From Sphingopyxis sp. PET50 (GTDB lineage Bacteria > Pseudomonadota > Alphaproteobacteria > Sphingomonadales > Sphingomonadaceae): a stretch of 64,000 bases of DNA. Where the stretch lies: NCBI RefSeq assembly GCF_025244705.1, contig NZ_CP104207.1, forward strand, positions 2,728,001 to 2,792,000, in the 5' to 3' direction. The translations under genes were made by a program, and so were the position numbers. Under the pieces are notes generated by a model. That model did no database searches. It worked only from the letters and a program-made list of their open reading frames with translations, and was not told the DNA's origin. Below, piece after piece: positions 18,760-28,179 of the stretch. Every line of letters starts with the position of its first letter. Position 1 is the first letter of the stretch.

Positions 18760-19781
18760 ATGACGCGGCAGCCGGGAAAATGGGAAGGAATGCGTGCGGG
18801 GCGCTGGGGCGCGGCCGCAGCAGCTATCCTGCTGGCGATCCTTCTGGTCGGCCTCGCGATGCGTTTCGGCGATCTGCGTTGGCATGACATCGCCAAGCCG
18901 GTTCGCGAGCATGGCGTGATATTGTTCGTGATCGGCATCGTCTCGATCGGGGGGCAGTCGATTGTCGGCGCGCTGAAATGGCGCTTGCTGCAACGGCGTC
19001 TTGCAAATGGCGAAAGCGAGGCTTCTTCGCCAAGAATGCTCGTTTTCTATTCGGCTCTGACCGCGCTTGTCGGGCAAGTGATCCCCACATTTCTGGCGAG
19101 CGGAATGATCCGTGGCGCCGTCACCCGCTTTCATCTGGAGGGAAGTTTCCTTCAGGGTGCAGGCATCACCATCTATGACCAACTGTTCGACGTGGCGGTG
19201 TTGGCTCTTTGCACCACTGCCTGTCTGTCGCTGTTTCTGCTCGGGGTACAGCTTAGCCACTGTAATCGCCATCGTCGCGCTTGCATTGGCTTGCACCCTG
19301 TTGATTTCCCCTCTGCTGTTCCGGTCGATACCGCCTTTGTCCGCCATGCTCAGATTCCTGCCTGCTCGGCGTGCCAGGATTGGACAGGGTTCGTCAGGCT
19401 TTGCAGTTCGCTCGCGACAAGGGGCTGGATGCGCCAGAAACGACGGTCCGCCTCCTCTCGCTCAGCATCGTGCGATACCTGTTCATTGGTCTCCGCTCCG
19501 TTGCCGCAGTGCTGTTGATCGGAACCGGACTGACGGTGACCTCGGCTTCCTGGGGGTTCGCTGTGGTCCAGGGGTCTGCACTTGCGGCGCTGACCCCAGG
19601 CAATCTTGGAATCACGGAATGGGGCTGGGCGGCGGTTGCCGAATTGCTCGATGTTCCCGGCGGATCGGTGATCCTGGCTATCCTCGTCCTGCGTATCGTC
19701 AACATTCCCGCCACTCTGGCGGTCATGCTGTTCAGCGCGTTCGGCCTATTCAATCGCTCCGCTACTGCCGATATGCGATAG
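18760..19781 (+). CDS. LPG-synthase-TM-like (UPF0104) membrane protein (two frameshifts)
   Basis: About 340 residues with seven or eight helices, resembling the flippase-like N-terminal half of lysylphosphatidylglycerol synthase. Typical pieces are LTALVGQVIPTFLASGMIRG, GAGITIYDQLFDVAVLAL and GSALAALTPGNLGITEWGWA (the PGNLG motif). Such proteins sit beside glycosyltransferases in envelope glycan loci. Lesions are at 19239-19245 (GCTCGGG) and 19364-19370 (GCTCGGC). Restoring GCCGGG and GCCGGC gives LFLPGYSLAT and LPAGVPGLDR. The start is uncertain; ATG 18790 is an alternative to 18760. It overlaps the GT2 gene at its 3' end. Confidence 0.65.
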
Positions 19782-20768
19782 CCGGTCGCGCATTGCGTGG
19801 ACGCTATGGCACTGCAGATACCGCAGCAGCTTCGCTTCCTTGCGGCCACGCGTCACCGTGTCGAGGATCAGGCCGCAGAACAGGCTGAGGAAGCCGAGGA
19901 TCATCGTTCCCGTCGCCAGGATCGCCGTGGGCAAACGCGGCACGGTGCCGCTGCGCATATATTCGGTGATCACCGGATAGCCGAGCAGCAGCGACAGCCC
20001 CATCATCGCGAGTGCGACGATGCCGAACAGGAAAAAGGGGCGCTCCTGCTTCAGCAGCGTGACGATCGTCCACAGGATGCGGATGCCGTCGGATACCGTC
20101 TGCAGCTTGCTTTCGGACCCCTCGATCCGGTCCTTGAACCGCGTCGGCATTTCGGCGACCGGCATTTCCAGTTGCAGCGCGTGGATGGTGAGTTCCGTTT
20201 CGATCTCGAAGCCTTGTGACATGAGTGGAAACGACTTCACGAAGCGGCGCGAAAAGACGCGATAGCCGCTCAGCATGTCGCTGAAACCGCCGCCGAACAT
20301 CGTCCGGACCAGCGAGGTCAGCATCCAGTTGCCGAAACGATGCGCCGGGCGATAGGCCGTACCGCTCGGATCGACGCGGGTGCCGACGACCATATCGAGC
20401 CCGTCGTCGATCAGTGCGGCGACAAGCGAAGGCACGGCCGACGCGTCATAGGTCTCGTCGGCGTCGCACATGATGTAGATGTCGGCGTCGATGTCGGCGA
20501 ACATGCGGCGGACCACAAAGCCCTTGCCCTGCCGCTTTTCCGAACGAACCACGGCGCCGGCGCTTTGGGCCACCGCGATCGAATCGTCGCAGCTGTTGTT
20601 ATCATAAACATAGATGGTCGCATCGGGCAGTGCGGCGCGGAATCGTTCGATCACCGTTCGCAGTACCAAGCCCTCGTTGTAACAGGGAAGCAGCACCGCG
20701 ACCCGGATCGTCGCCTCGTTCCCGGGAACGTCGTTCGCTACATCGAACTGGCCCACGCGCATGAACAT
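19746..20768 (-). CDS. Glycosyltransferase family 2 with C-terminal membrane anchor
   Basis: 340 residues. A GT-A domain opens VAVLLPCYNEGLVLRTVIER. It has YVYDNNSCDDS, the metal-binding MCDADETYD (DxD-like) and later the acceptor-site FSDMLSGYRVFSRRF. Two C-terminal hydrophobic hairpins follow (FFLFGIVALAMMGLSLLLGY, ILATGTMILGFLSLFCGLIL). The layout matches polyprenyl-phosphate hexose synthases, so it could supply the lipid-linked sugar used by the GT-C-like enzyme at 15.9 kb (inference). Confidence 0.85.
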   Translation of the reverse strand: MFMRVGQFDVANDVPGNEATIRVAVLLPCYNEGLVLRTVIERFRAALPDATIYVYDNNSCDDSIAVAQSAGAVVRSEKRQGKGFVVRRMFADIDADIYIMCDADETYDASAVPSLVAALIDDGLDMVVGTRVDPSGTAYRPAHRFGNWMLTSLVRTMFGGGFSDMLSGYRVFSRRFVKSFPLMSQGFEIETELTIHALQLEMPVAEMPTRFKDRIEGSESKLQTVSDGIRILWTIVTLLKQERPFFLFGIVALAMMGLSLLLGYPVITEYMRSGTVPRLPTAILATGTMILGFLSLFCGLILDTVTRGRKEAKLLRYLQCHSVHAMRDRLSHIGSSGAIE

Positions 20769-20878
20769 CTGTCGGAAAATCCCCGTCTAGCCCCACCGAA
20801 TTCCTTTCCGGGAGCTAGTCGTAATTGGTTAACAACCCCTTAGAAGGGGCCGGGATCACGCGGGTTTCGAACCGAAGT

Positions 20879-23173
20879 TCAGTCGCCAAGATCGACCTGG
20901 TGGGCCTTCGCCCAATCCGCATATTGTCCGCGCGGGTTCGCCGTTGGCTGCGCGAGGATCGCCGGGATGTCGCGGCGCAGCGCGGCGAGGTCGAGCGAGC
21001 GGATCATCGCCTTCACCGGCCCGACGCCGGCCGGGGTGATCGACAGCCGCTCGATCCCGATGCCGAGCAGCGCCATGGCCTCCAGCGGCCGCCCGCCCAT
21101 TTCGCCGCACACGCCCAGCGTCACCTTCGATCCCGCGACGGCCTTCACCACCCGCGACAGGAAGCGCATCACCGTCGGCGACAGCCAGTCGTAGCGTTCG
21201 GCGAGCCGCGGGTGGGCGCGGTCGGCGGCGAACAGGAATTGCGTCAGGTCGTTGGTGCCGATCGACAGGAAATCGAGATGCGGCAGCATCAGGTCGAGCG
21301 TTTCGACCAGTCCCGGCACTTCGAGCATGGCGCCGTAACGGATCGCGGCGGGCAATTTCTTGTTGTGGCTCGCCAGCCAGGCGCGCTGCGCGATGAAGAT
21401 GTCGCGCGCGGCTTCATATTCCCAGGGTTCGGACACCATCGGGAACATCACGTTCAGCGTCCGTCCGGCGGCCGCCTCCATCAGCGCGCGGGCCTGCACC
21501 TTCAGCAGCCCGTCGCGTTCGAGCGCGAGGCGCAGCGCGCGCCACCCCATCGCCGGATTTTCCTCCAGCATGGTGTCGGTGTTCATATAGGGCAGCGCCT
21601 TGTCGCCGCCGATATCGACGGTGCGAAAGATCACCGGCCGGTCGCCCGCCGCGTCGAGCACGTCGCGATAGAGGCGCTGCTGGCGTTCGCGCGCGGGCAG
21701 CGTCGCCGACACCAGGAACTGGAATTCGGTACGGAACAGGCCGATGCCGCGGGCGCCGGTCAGGTCGAGCGCCGCGACATCCTCGCGCAGCCCGGCGTTG
21801 ATCATCAGGTCGATCGGCACGCCGTCCCTGGTCACCGCGGGCAGGTCGCGCAGGGCCGCAAGGTTGGAGCGGCGCTTTTGCGATATTTCCAGCTTGGCGT
21901 CGAACGCCTCCTGCACCGCGGGCGTCGGGCGGACGTGCAGCGCCCCGGCACTGGCATCGAGCAGCAGCAGGTCGCCTTCGCGGATCGAGGTGCGGACGTC
22001 GCGGACGCGGCCGATCACCGGCACGCCCATGGCGCGCGCGACGATGATGACATGGGCGGTCAGCGACCCTTCCTCGAGCACCACGCCCTTCAACCGGCGC
22101 TTGTCATATTCCAGCAGCTCGGCGGGACCCAGGTTGCGCGCGATCAGGATCGAATCCTGCCGCAGGCCCATCTGCGCGGCGGTCCCCATCTGGCCCGACA
22201 CGATCCGCAGCAGCCGGTTCGACAGATCCTCCAGGTCGTGCATGCGGTCGCGCAGCAGCGGGTCGTCGATCTGGCGCATCCGCATCCGCGTGCGTTGCTG
22301 GACGCGCTCGATTGCCGCCTCGGCGGTCAGGCCGCTGTCGATCGCCTCGTTGATCCGCCGCGACCAGCCCTCGTCATAGGCGAACATCTTGTAGGTCTCG
22401 ATGACCTCCTCGTGCTCGCCGCCGACGCCGAATTCGGCCTGGCTCGCCATGCGGTCGATCTGTTCGCGCATCTTGTCGAAGGCGGCATAGACGCGGTGGC
22501 GCTCGGCCTCCGTATCTTCGGCAACGGTATGTTCGATGGTGATGCGCGGCTGGTGATAGACGGCGATGCCCTGTCCCATGCCGTCGACCAGTTTCTGCCC
22601 CGCCAGCCGCTGGCTCGACTGGTCGGCCTCGGCGGCATCGATGCGCGCGGTGGTGTCGACCAGGTCGGCATTGGCGATCAGTTCGGACAGCACCATCGCC
22701 ACCGTCTGCAGCGTCTCGATCTCGATTTCTTCATAGCGGCGCGGATCGGAGTGCTGGACGCAGAGCACGCCGACCGCGCGTTCGCGGCGGATGATCGGCA
22801 CGTCGGCAAAGCTGTGGAACAATTCCTCGCCCGTTTCGGGCCGATAGGAAAAGTCGGGATGCGCCGCCGCCTCATCAAGGTTCAGCGTCTCGATCTGCTC
22901 GGCGATCGTGCCGACGAGGCCTTCGCCGAGGGCGAGGCGGGTGACGTGCACAGCCTCCTGTTTCAGGCCGCGGGTCGCATAAAGTTCGAGCGCGCCTTCG
23001 CGCAGCAGATAGATGGAGCAGACCTCGCTATCGAGGCATTCGCCGATGATGCCCACGACCTGGTTCAGCTTGCCCTGCGCATGGGTGCGCGCCGCCATCA
23101 CCTCGTGCAGCCGCGTCAGGATGGTGCGCGCCGACTGGGCTGCGGTCGATGGCGGAGGCGGGGCATTGGTCAT
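20879..23173 (-). CDS. ptsP: PtsP: nitrogen-type PTS enzyme I with GAF domain
   Basis: 764 residues. An N-terminal GAF domain (about residues 20-165, VCSIYLLREG) precedes the EI body. The active His lies in EGSLTAHVIIVARAMGVPVI, and the PEP-binding barrel has GIGLFRTEFQFL, FRTVDIGGDK, LSIGTNDLTQFLFAADR and GVCGEMGGRP. EI-Ntr passes phosphate from PEP to NPr and EIIA-Ntr and senses nitrogen status. The start is ATG 23173. No NPr or EIIA gene lies nearby. Together with glnB-glnA at 40 kb it is one of two nitrogen-linked functions in the window. Confidence 0.93.
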   Translation of the reverse strand: MTNAPPPPSTAAQSARTILTRLHEVMAARTHAQGKLNQVVGIIGECLDSEVCSIYLLREGALELYATRGLKQEAVHVTRLALGEGLVGTIAEQIETLNLDEAAAHPDFSYRPETGEELFHSFADVPIIRRERAVGVLCVQHSDPRRYEEIEIETLQTVAMVLSELIANADLVDTTARIDAAEADQSSQRLAGQKLVDGMGQGIAVYHQPRITIEHTVAEDTEAERHRVYAAFDKMREQIDRMASQAEFGVGGEHEEVIETYKMFAYDEGWSRRINEAIDSGLTAEAAIERVQQRTRMRMRQIDDPLLRDRMHDLEDLSNRLLRIVSGQMGTAAQMGLRQDSILIARNLGPAELLEYDKRRLKGVVLEEGSLTAHVIIVARAMGVPVIGRVRDVRTSIREGDLLLLDASAGALHVRPTPAVQEAFDAKLEISQKRRSNLAALRDLPAVTRDGVPIDLMINAGLREDVAALDLTGARGIGLFRTEFQFLVSATLPARERQQRLYRDVLDAAGDRPVIFRTVDIGGDKALPYMNTDTMLEENPAMGWRALRLALERDGLLKVQARALMEAAAGRTLNVMFPMVSEPWEYEAARDIFIAQRAWLASHNKKLPAAIRYGAMLEVPGLVETLDLMLPHLDFLSIGTNDLTQFLFAADRAHPRLAERYDWLSPTVMRFLSRVVKAVAGSKVTLGVCGEMGGRPLEAMALLGIGIERLSITPAGVGPVKAMIRSLDLAALRRDIPAILAQPTANPRGQYADWAKAHQVDLGD

Positions 23174-23231
23174 GTCCCGAAGGTGCTACCAGATGCCGCG
23201 CCCCGACGCCAAGGGCGCGCGTGCAATTTTC

Positions 23232-24009
23232 CTAACCGCCTGGGTTGGTTGGCGTCGCCGTCGTCGGGCCATAGACCGTGCCCGGCGTCGCGGCCGTCGC
23301 CGGCGCGTAAAGCACGTCGGGGTTGGTGGTCAGCGGCGCCAGCGCGCTCATGACGGGCGGCGGCGGCGCATATTTGGCATCCCATTCCATCGCGTCCGCC
23401 TGATATCGGGCATAGGCCTCGTAAAAATCGACGAAGGGCTGGTCGAGGCGCGCGAGATGGCCCGGCGCCTGCGCGACGACTTCGGCGGCGGGCGTCGTCG
23501 ATACCAGCGCCGCGATCTCGTTGGCGCGGGCGCAGAATTCGCGCTGCGCCGAGCGGCTGGGCGAAATAGTTGAACAACTGCGTCGACAGGCGATCGCGTT
23601 CCTTGATGCCGTTGGTCTTGTTTTCCTTGCCCAGCTGCGTGATCACCGTCTTTTCGGTCGCCTTGATCGCCTTTGCGTGGTTCTTGATGATCGCGTTGTA
23701 CGACGACACCATCGTCGCTTCCTCCAGCCCGCGGCACCCGATCGCCGCGACGTTCAGCCCGATCTTGAGCTGCCAGAAAGCGCGGTCGCCGGTGATGTTG
23801 CTGTTCGCGGTGACGAAGCGGCCGTCGAGCGCGCGGCCGGGCAGGATCTGCGTCGTCGAGGCATTGCCCGGCGGCAGCGGCCGCGGCGGCACGATGATCA
23901 CGACCGGCGGCACGGGCGGCGGCGGCGGCGGGGGAGGCGGCGGCGGCTTGGTGCAGCCCGCAATGCTCGCGAGCAGTCCGACGACGATGATTTTCCGCAA
24001 CAATTTCAT
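23232..24009 (-). CDS. Proline-tract lipoprotein, unknown (one frameshift)
   Basis: About 258 residues. The signal peptide ends in a lipobox (LLASIAGC, Cys19), followed at once by a run of Pro and a second Pro/Val tract, then a helical domain with a conserved single Cys (AAIGCRGLEE). The extra base at 23548-23554 (GCTCGGC, coding strand) is repaired by GCCGGC, giving FAQPPAQREFCARANEIAAL. The frame then runs on to TAG at 23232, ending in Thr/Pro-rich repeats. Pro tracts after a lipidated Cys usually act as a spacer away from the membrane. The family is not recognised. Confidence 0.6.
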
Positions 24010-24040
24010 GCTCCACTCCCCTGCCGCAAAGAATGCGGCA

Positions 24041-25046
24041 TCAACCCCGCGCGTGCAAGGCCGCTTCGGCCTGCTGCACCAGTGACGCGATAATTTCGCC
24101 CACGGGCTCTTCGGAGGTTACCATACCCACCGATTGCCCTGCCATTAACGAGCCGTTCTCGACGTCGCCGTCGATCACCGCGCGGCGCAGCGCGCCCGCC
24201 CAATAATGTTCGATCTGCAGCTGCGCCTCGACCATGTCGATGCCGCCCTCGTCGAGCAAATTGGCGACCTCGCGCTGCTTCGCGGTGAACTCCTCGGTCC
24301 CGGCGTTCTTCAGCGCGCGCACCGGGATGACCGGCAGGCGCGGGTCGATCTGCACGCTGGCCACCGCATCGCGCGCGCTGGCGCGGAGAAAGGCCTTCTT
24401 GAAATGGGGATGCGCGATGCTTTCGGCCGCGCAGACGAAGCGCGTGCCGAGTTGCACCCCCGACGCGCCCATTTCGAGATAGGCGGCGATCGCCTCGCCG
24501 CGGCCGATGCCGCCCGCGACGAACACCGGCACCTCGTCCGCCAGCGCCAGGCAATATTTCCTGCGCCAGCACGCCCGTCGACACCGGCCCGATATGGCCG
24601 CCCGCCTCCATGCCCTCGATCACCAGCGCATCGACGCCGGAGCGGATCAGCTTCCTGCCCAGCGCCAGCGTCGGCGCGAAACAGATGACCTTCGCCCCCG
24701 ACGCCTTGATCGCCTCCAGGCTGCCCTTGGGCGGCAGGCCTCCGGCGAGCACCACATGGCCGACGCCATGCCTCGCACAAACGTCGATCAACTCGAACAA
24801 TTGCGGATGCATGGTGATCAGGTTGACGCCGAAGGGCCTGGTCGCCAGCGCCCTGGTGGCGGCGATTTCGCCATCGAGCAATTCGGGAGTCATGGCGCCG
24901 CAGGCGATGACGCCGAACCCCCCCGCATTGCTGATCGCGCTGACCAGGTTCCGTTCCGAAACCCAGCTCATCGCACCGCATAAAATCGCATATTCGCTAC
25001 CCAGAAGCGCGGTTCCCCGCGCCATCAGATCGTTAATTTTTGTCAT
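24041..25046 (-). CDS. Nitronate monooxygenase / 2-nitropropane dioxygenase family (one frameshift)
   Basis: A TIM-barrel FMN enzyme of about 334 residues that oxidises nitronates. The opening YAILCGAMSWVSERNLVSAI, the central VIEGMEAGGHIGP (FMN phosphate region) and VFVAGGIGRGEAIAAYLEMG then ASGVQLGTRFVC are family hallmarks. Close relatives also act as enoyl-ACP reductases (FabK-like), so the substrate is open. GCCTGGC on the coding strand (24546-24552) adds a base. GCCGGC gives LAQEILPALADEVPVFVAGG. The start is ATG 25046. A proposed upstream extension reads as non-protein sequence and was dropped. Confidence 0.75.
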
Positions 25047-25236
25047 GGCCACGCCTTTGCCAGCACTGCGACTCGCGCGCAATCCCTGGCGTCGTGACGC
25101 GCGGAAATGCGGCGGAGCAGCCGCGTTTCGTTTGGGCGCGCGAACCGAACCTTTCGGCGCAGAAAGCAAATCAATCATTGTCAACTAAATTGATTGGCAT
25201 ATGCTGGAGGCGAATCGTTCAGGGAAAGGGAAAACA
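25047..25236. promoter_or_regulatory. Divergent promoter region with AATCAAT/ATTGATT inverted repeat
   Basis: The gap between the nitronate monooxygenase (minus) and YezD (plus) carries 7-bp inverted arms at 25169-25175 and 25189-25195 in a locally AT-rich stretch. Spacing of about 20 bases between arm centres fits a LysR-type or similar dimer site. The regulator is unknown. Confidence 0.35.
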
Positions 25237-25407
25237 ATGTCCGCTTCATCCAACCGGGCGACCGGCAGTCCAGAGGCGACATCGCGCGCTGTCCAGACGG
25301 TGCTCGACGCCCTCGAAAAGCTGCGCTTCGGCGCGATCCAGCTCACGGTTCACGAGGGGAAGCTGGTGCAGGTCGATGTGACCGAGCGGCACCGCTACCC
25401 GAACTAA
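25237..25407 (+). CDS. YezD-family small protein (DUF2292)
   Basis: 56 residues. The C-terminal half, TVLDALEKLRFGAIQLTVHE then GKLVQVDVTERHRY, is the whole DUF2292 domain, a tiny beta-hairpin family. It is often encoded beside sulfur or sulfonate uptake genes, with an unknown molecular role. The ribosome binding site GGGAAAGGG precedes ATG 25237. The TonB receptor 94 bases downstream on the same strand may be co-regulated, which suggests (but does not show) that the receptor serves a sulfur-containing ligand. Confidence 0.75.
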   Translation: MSASSNRATGSPEATSRAVQTVLDALEKLRFGAIQLTVHEGKLVQVDVTERHRYPN

Positions 25408-25470
25408 GCCATCTCCCAAAGGGGCTAGCCTTTGCCCCGCTCTACATGCCGCAGACCGGACCACCGGATG

Positions 25471-25502
25471 TGGCAATTTTCTTTTGCAACAGGAAATTGC
25501 CA
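25471..25502 (+). promoter_or_regulatory. RNA hairpin candidate over the TonB-receptor start
   Basis: Perfect 9-base arms TGGCAATTT (25471-25479) and AAATTGCCA (25494-25502) enclose a 14-base loop that contains the AGG of the Shine-Dalgarno. The second arm ends on the A of the start codon. Folding would restrict initiation. No riboswitch class is recognised. Confidence 0.45.
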
Positions 25503-28039
25503 TGACAGCCCGATATCCTTCCGCCCGCCGTCGTGCGCGGGCCACACCATTCGCCCTCTCGCTCCTCCTTGCCTTCGCGGCGCAGCCGACCACCGCGGCC
25601 GAAACGATCGACGAAGAAGCCGCGTCTGCAGCAGCCGCTGCGGACGCCGGCGCCGCCCAAGCCGACGACGATCTCAGCCGCGGCGACATCATCATCGTGA
25701 CCGCGCGCCGCCGCCAGGAAACCGCGCAGGAAGTGCCGGTCGCCATCTCCGTGATCCGCGGCGATTCGATCGAGGCAACGGGGAACTTCAACGTCGTAAA
25801 ACTGCAGCAGCTCGCCCCGACGCTTCAGGTCTACACCTCGAATCCGCGCAATACCTCGGTCAACATCCGCGGTCTCGGCGTGCCCTTCGGGCTCACCAGC
25901 GACGGTTTCGAACAGGGCGTCGGCATCTATGTCGACGACGTCTACAATTCGCGCGTCGCCGCCGCGACCTTCGACTTTCTCGACGTCGACCAGGTCGAGG
26001 TTCTGCGCGGGCCGCAGGGCACGCTCTATGGCAAGAACACCACCGCGGGCGCGATCAACATCACGACCAACCAGCCGACCTTCGATTTCGAGGGCCGGGC
26101 CGAGGTGAGTGTCGGCAACCTCAAATTCCGGCAAGCCAAGGCGGCGGTCTCCGGCCCGCTGTCGGACAAGGTCGCGGCGCGCATCGCGATCGCGGCGACC
26201 AGCCGCCGCGGCACGCTGTTCAACACGCGAACCGACCGCTGGATCAACGAGCAGGACAATCTGGGCCTGCGCGGCCAGCTGCTGTTCCAGCCCAACGACG
26301 ACCTCTCGATCACGCTGGCCGACGACTATAGCGAGCAGGATCCCGAATGCTGCGGCACCGCCTTCGTGCGCGTCGGGACGACGCAGCGGGCGCTCAACCG
26401 CCAGTATGACGCGATCATCGCGCGGCTGGCCGCCGCCAACCCCGGCTACAATTACATCGTGCCGAGCCGCAACGTCTATGACCGCCTGACCGACATCGAC
26501 GCCAGCCTCAGCGCCGGCAACAAGATCGGCGGCGCCTCGCTGCGCGTGAAGTGGGATGTCGGCCCCGGCACCTTCACCTCGATCACCGCCTGGCGCTTCT
26601 GGGACTGGCAGCCCGAGAACGACCGCGACTTTACAGGCGCCTCGGTCGTTTCCAAGTCGCAGAACCCGTCGCAGCAGGACCAGTACAGCCAGGAATTCCG
26701 CTACAATTACGAAGGCGACAAGATCGACTTCGTCGTCGGCCTGTTCGGATTCCGGCAGCGGATCGACACGCAGGGGACCGAGCAGCAGGGCATCGACGCC
26801 ACGCGTTACAGCCTGGCCCCGTCGACCGATCCGACCAATGTCTACAACCGGCCCGAGGTGCTGAACGGCCTGACCGCGATCAATACCCAATATCTGAAGG
26901 CCGACAGCGCCGCCCTCTATGGTCAGCTCAGCTACAAGCTGACGCCGGAACTGACGATCCAGCCGGGCATCCGCGTCAATTATGACAAGAAGGACGGTTT
27001 CTACCAGCGCGTCGTGACCACCGGCGCCGGACAGGTCATCACGGATTGCAGCACCGCGGCGCAGCAGGGCAATGCCGTGCTTACGGCGCAGTGCGGCGTC
27101 TACCAGCCGCAGCTCACCCAGCCTTCGGTCAGCGACTGGAACTTCAGCTACGACCTGAACGTGAACTACAAGATCACGCCGGACATTCTGGCCTATGCGA
27201 CCTATGCCAAGAGCTTCAAGACCGTCGGCATCAACCAGAACGGCCTGCCGCTCGATACGAACAACCAGCCGGTGCTGAGCGCCAGCACGGTGAAGCCGGA
27301 ATCGGTCAACCATTACGAGATCGGCATCAAGACCCAGTTCCTGAACCGCCTGGCCACCTTCAACCTCTCGGCCTTCCGCACCGAGATCAAGAATTTCCAG
27401 GCGACGGTGAACGGGGGCCAGTTCGGCACGGTGCGCGGTTATCTGGCCAACGCCGAGAAGGTGGTTTCGCAGGGCGTCGAGGCGGATTTCAAGATCCGCA
27501 CCAGCGACCGCTTCACGGCCTATGCCAATGCCGCCTACACCGACGCCAAATACAAGAAGTTCACCAGCGCGCCGTGCCCGCCCGAGCTTTCCGGCGGCAC
27601 GTTCCAGCCGGGGAATGTCGCGCCCGACTATTCGCAGCCCGGCGTCCCCGGTGCGCTCAGCCCGCGGCAGTGCGACATTTCCGGTCAGCGGCTGCCCGGC
27701 GTATCGAAATGGGCCTTCTCCTACGGCGCCGAGACCAATGTGCCGGTCACGCTGCTGGCGAAGGACGGGCAGGTCTATCTGGGCGTCGACGGCAATTATC
27801 GTTCGAACTGGAATTCGAACGCGTCGCCGTCGATCTACACCAATATCAAGGGCTATGCGCTGACCAACTTCCGGGTCGGCTTCCGCGGCGACGGCATCGA
27901 CGTGTTCGGCTGGGTCCGCAACGCCTTCGACGTGAACTACATCGAACTGCTGCAAGTCGCGCCCGGCAATGTGGGCCTGATCGCCGGGACTCCCGGCGAT
28001 CCCAGGACCTGGGGCGGGACGATCAAGGTCAGCTTCTAA
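25502..28039 (+). CDS. TonB-dependent outer-membrane receptor
   Basis: 845 residues. A signal peptide (about 1-37, cleaved near TTAA) precedes the plug domain with IIVTARRRQETAQEVPVAIS, the TonB-box region, and VEVLRGPQGTLYGKNTTAGA. A 22-strand barrel follows and ends GTIKVSF, with the terminal Phe needed for assembly. The receptor uses proton-motive force through TonB-ExbBD to import a ligand. It is of the large sphingomonad family of uncharacterised substrate. Start ATG 25502 is set by CAGGAA inside the hairpin loop. A downstream REP element and bidirectional terminator end the unit. Confidence 0.93.
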   Translation: MTARYPSARRRARATPFALSLLLAFAAQPTTAAETIDEEAASAAAAADAGAAQADDDLSRGDIIIVTARRRQETAQEVPVAISVIRGDSIEATGNFNVVKLQQLAPTLQVYTSNPRNTSVNIRGLGVPFGLTSDGFEQGVGIYVDDVYNSRVAAATFDFLDVDQVEVLRGPQGTLYGKNTTAGAINITTNQPTFDFEGRAEVSVGNLKFRQAKAAVSGPLSDKVAARIAIAATSRRGTLFNTRTDRWINEQDNLGLRGQLLFQPNDDLSITLADDYSEQDPECCGTAFVRVGTTQRALNRQYDAIIARLAAANPGYNYIVPSRNVYDRLTDIDASLSAGNKIGGASLRVKWDVGPGTFTSITAWRFWDWQPENDRDFTGASVVSKSQNPSQQDQYSQEFRYNYEGDKIDFVVGLFGFRQRIDTQGTEQQGIDATRYSLAPSTDPTNVYNRPEVLNGLTAINTQYLKADSAALYGQLSYKLTPELTIQPGIRVNYDKKDGFYQRVVTTGAGQVITDCSTAAQQGNAVLTAQCGVYQPQLTQPSVSDWNFSYDLNVNYKITPDILAYATYAKSFKTVGINQNGLPLDTNNQPVLSASTVKPESVNHYEIGIKTQFLNRLATFNLSAFRTEIKNFQATVNGGQFGTVRGYLANAEKVVSQGVEADFKIRTSDRFTAYANAAYTDAKYKKFTSAPCPPELSGGTFQPGNVAPDYSQPGVPGALSPRQCDISGQRLPGVSKWAFSYGAETNVPVTLLAKDGQVYLGVDGNYRSNWNSNASPSIYTNIKGYALTNFRVGFRGDGIDVFGWVRNAFDVNYIELLQVAPGNVGLIAGTPGDPRTWGGTIKVSF

Positions 28040-28041
28040 AC

Positions 28042-28118
28042 CTGTTCCCCGGCGAAAGCCGGGGCCCAGCCTGGAAGGCAGGTCTCGCCATCTGGACCCC
28101 GGCTTTCGCCGGGGAACA
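28042..28118. repeat. Palindromic REP-like element (GTTCCCCGGCGAA family)
   Basis: GTTCCCCGGCGAAAGCCGGG at the left is mirrored by CCCGGCTTTCGCCGGGGAAC at the right. It lies just after the TonB-receptor stop. Confidence 0.75.
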
Positions 28119-28131
28119 ACGAGGTCAAAAG

Positions 28132-28165
28132 AAAAGGGGCCGCTCCAGCCGGAGCGGCCCCTTTT
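28132..28165. terminator. Bidirectional intrinsic terminator
   Basis: A 15-bp perfect stem (AAAAGGGGCCGCTCC / GGAGCGGCCCCTTTT, loop AGCC) with A and T runs at the two ends. It can stop the TonB-receptor transcript on plus and the Gln-rich microprotein transcript on minus. Confidence 0.85.
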
Positions 28166-28179
28166 CGTGCAGCCTACCG

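Noticed and set aside
20860..20880. Possible tRNA T-arm (GGGTTTCGAACC)
   Set aside because: No acceptor, D or anticodon stem fits around it.
20825..23353. 842-codon open frame on the plus strand
   Set aside because: Shadow of ptsP in a GC-rich codon bias; the ptsP frame carries all PTS motifs.
23925..23965. GGC simple-sequence repeat as regulatory microsatellite
   Set aside because: It encodes the proline tract of the lipoprotein in frame, with mixed codons, and is not a pure repeat.
25047..25184. N-terminal extension of the nitronate monooxygenase (46 codons)
   Set aside because: The extension is Arg/Ala-rich, covers the probable divergent promoter, and the internal ATG at 25046 begins the normal family N-terminus.
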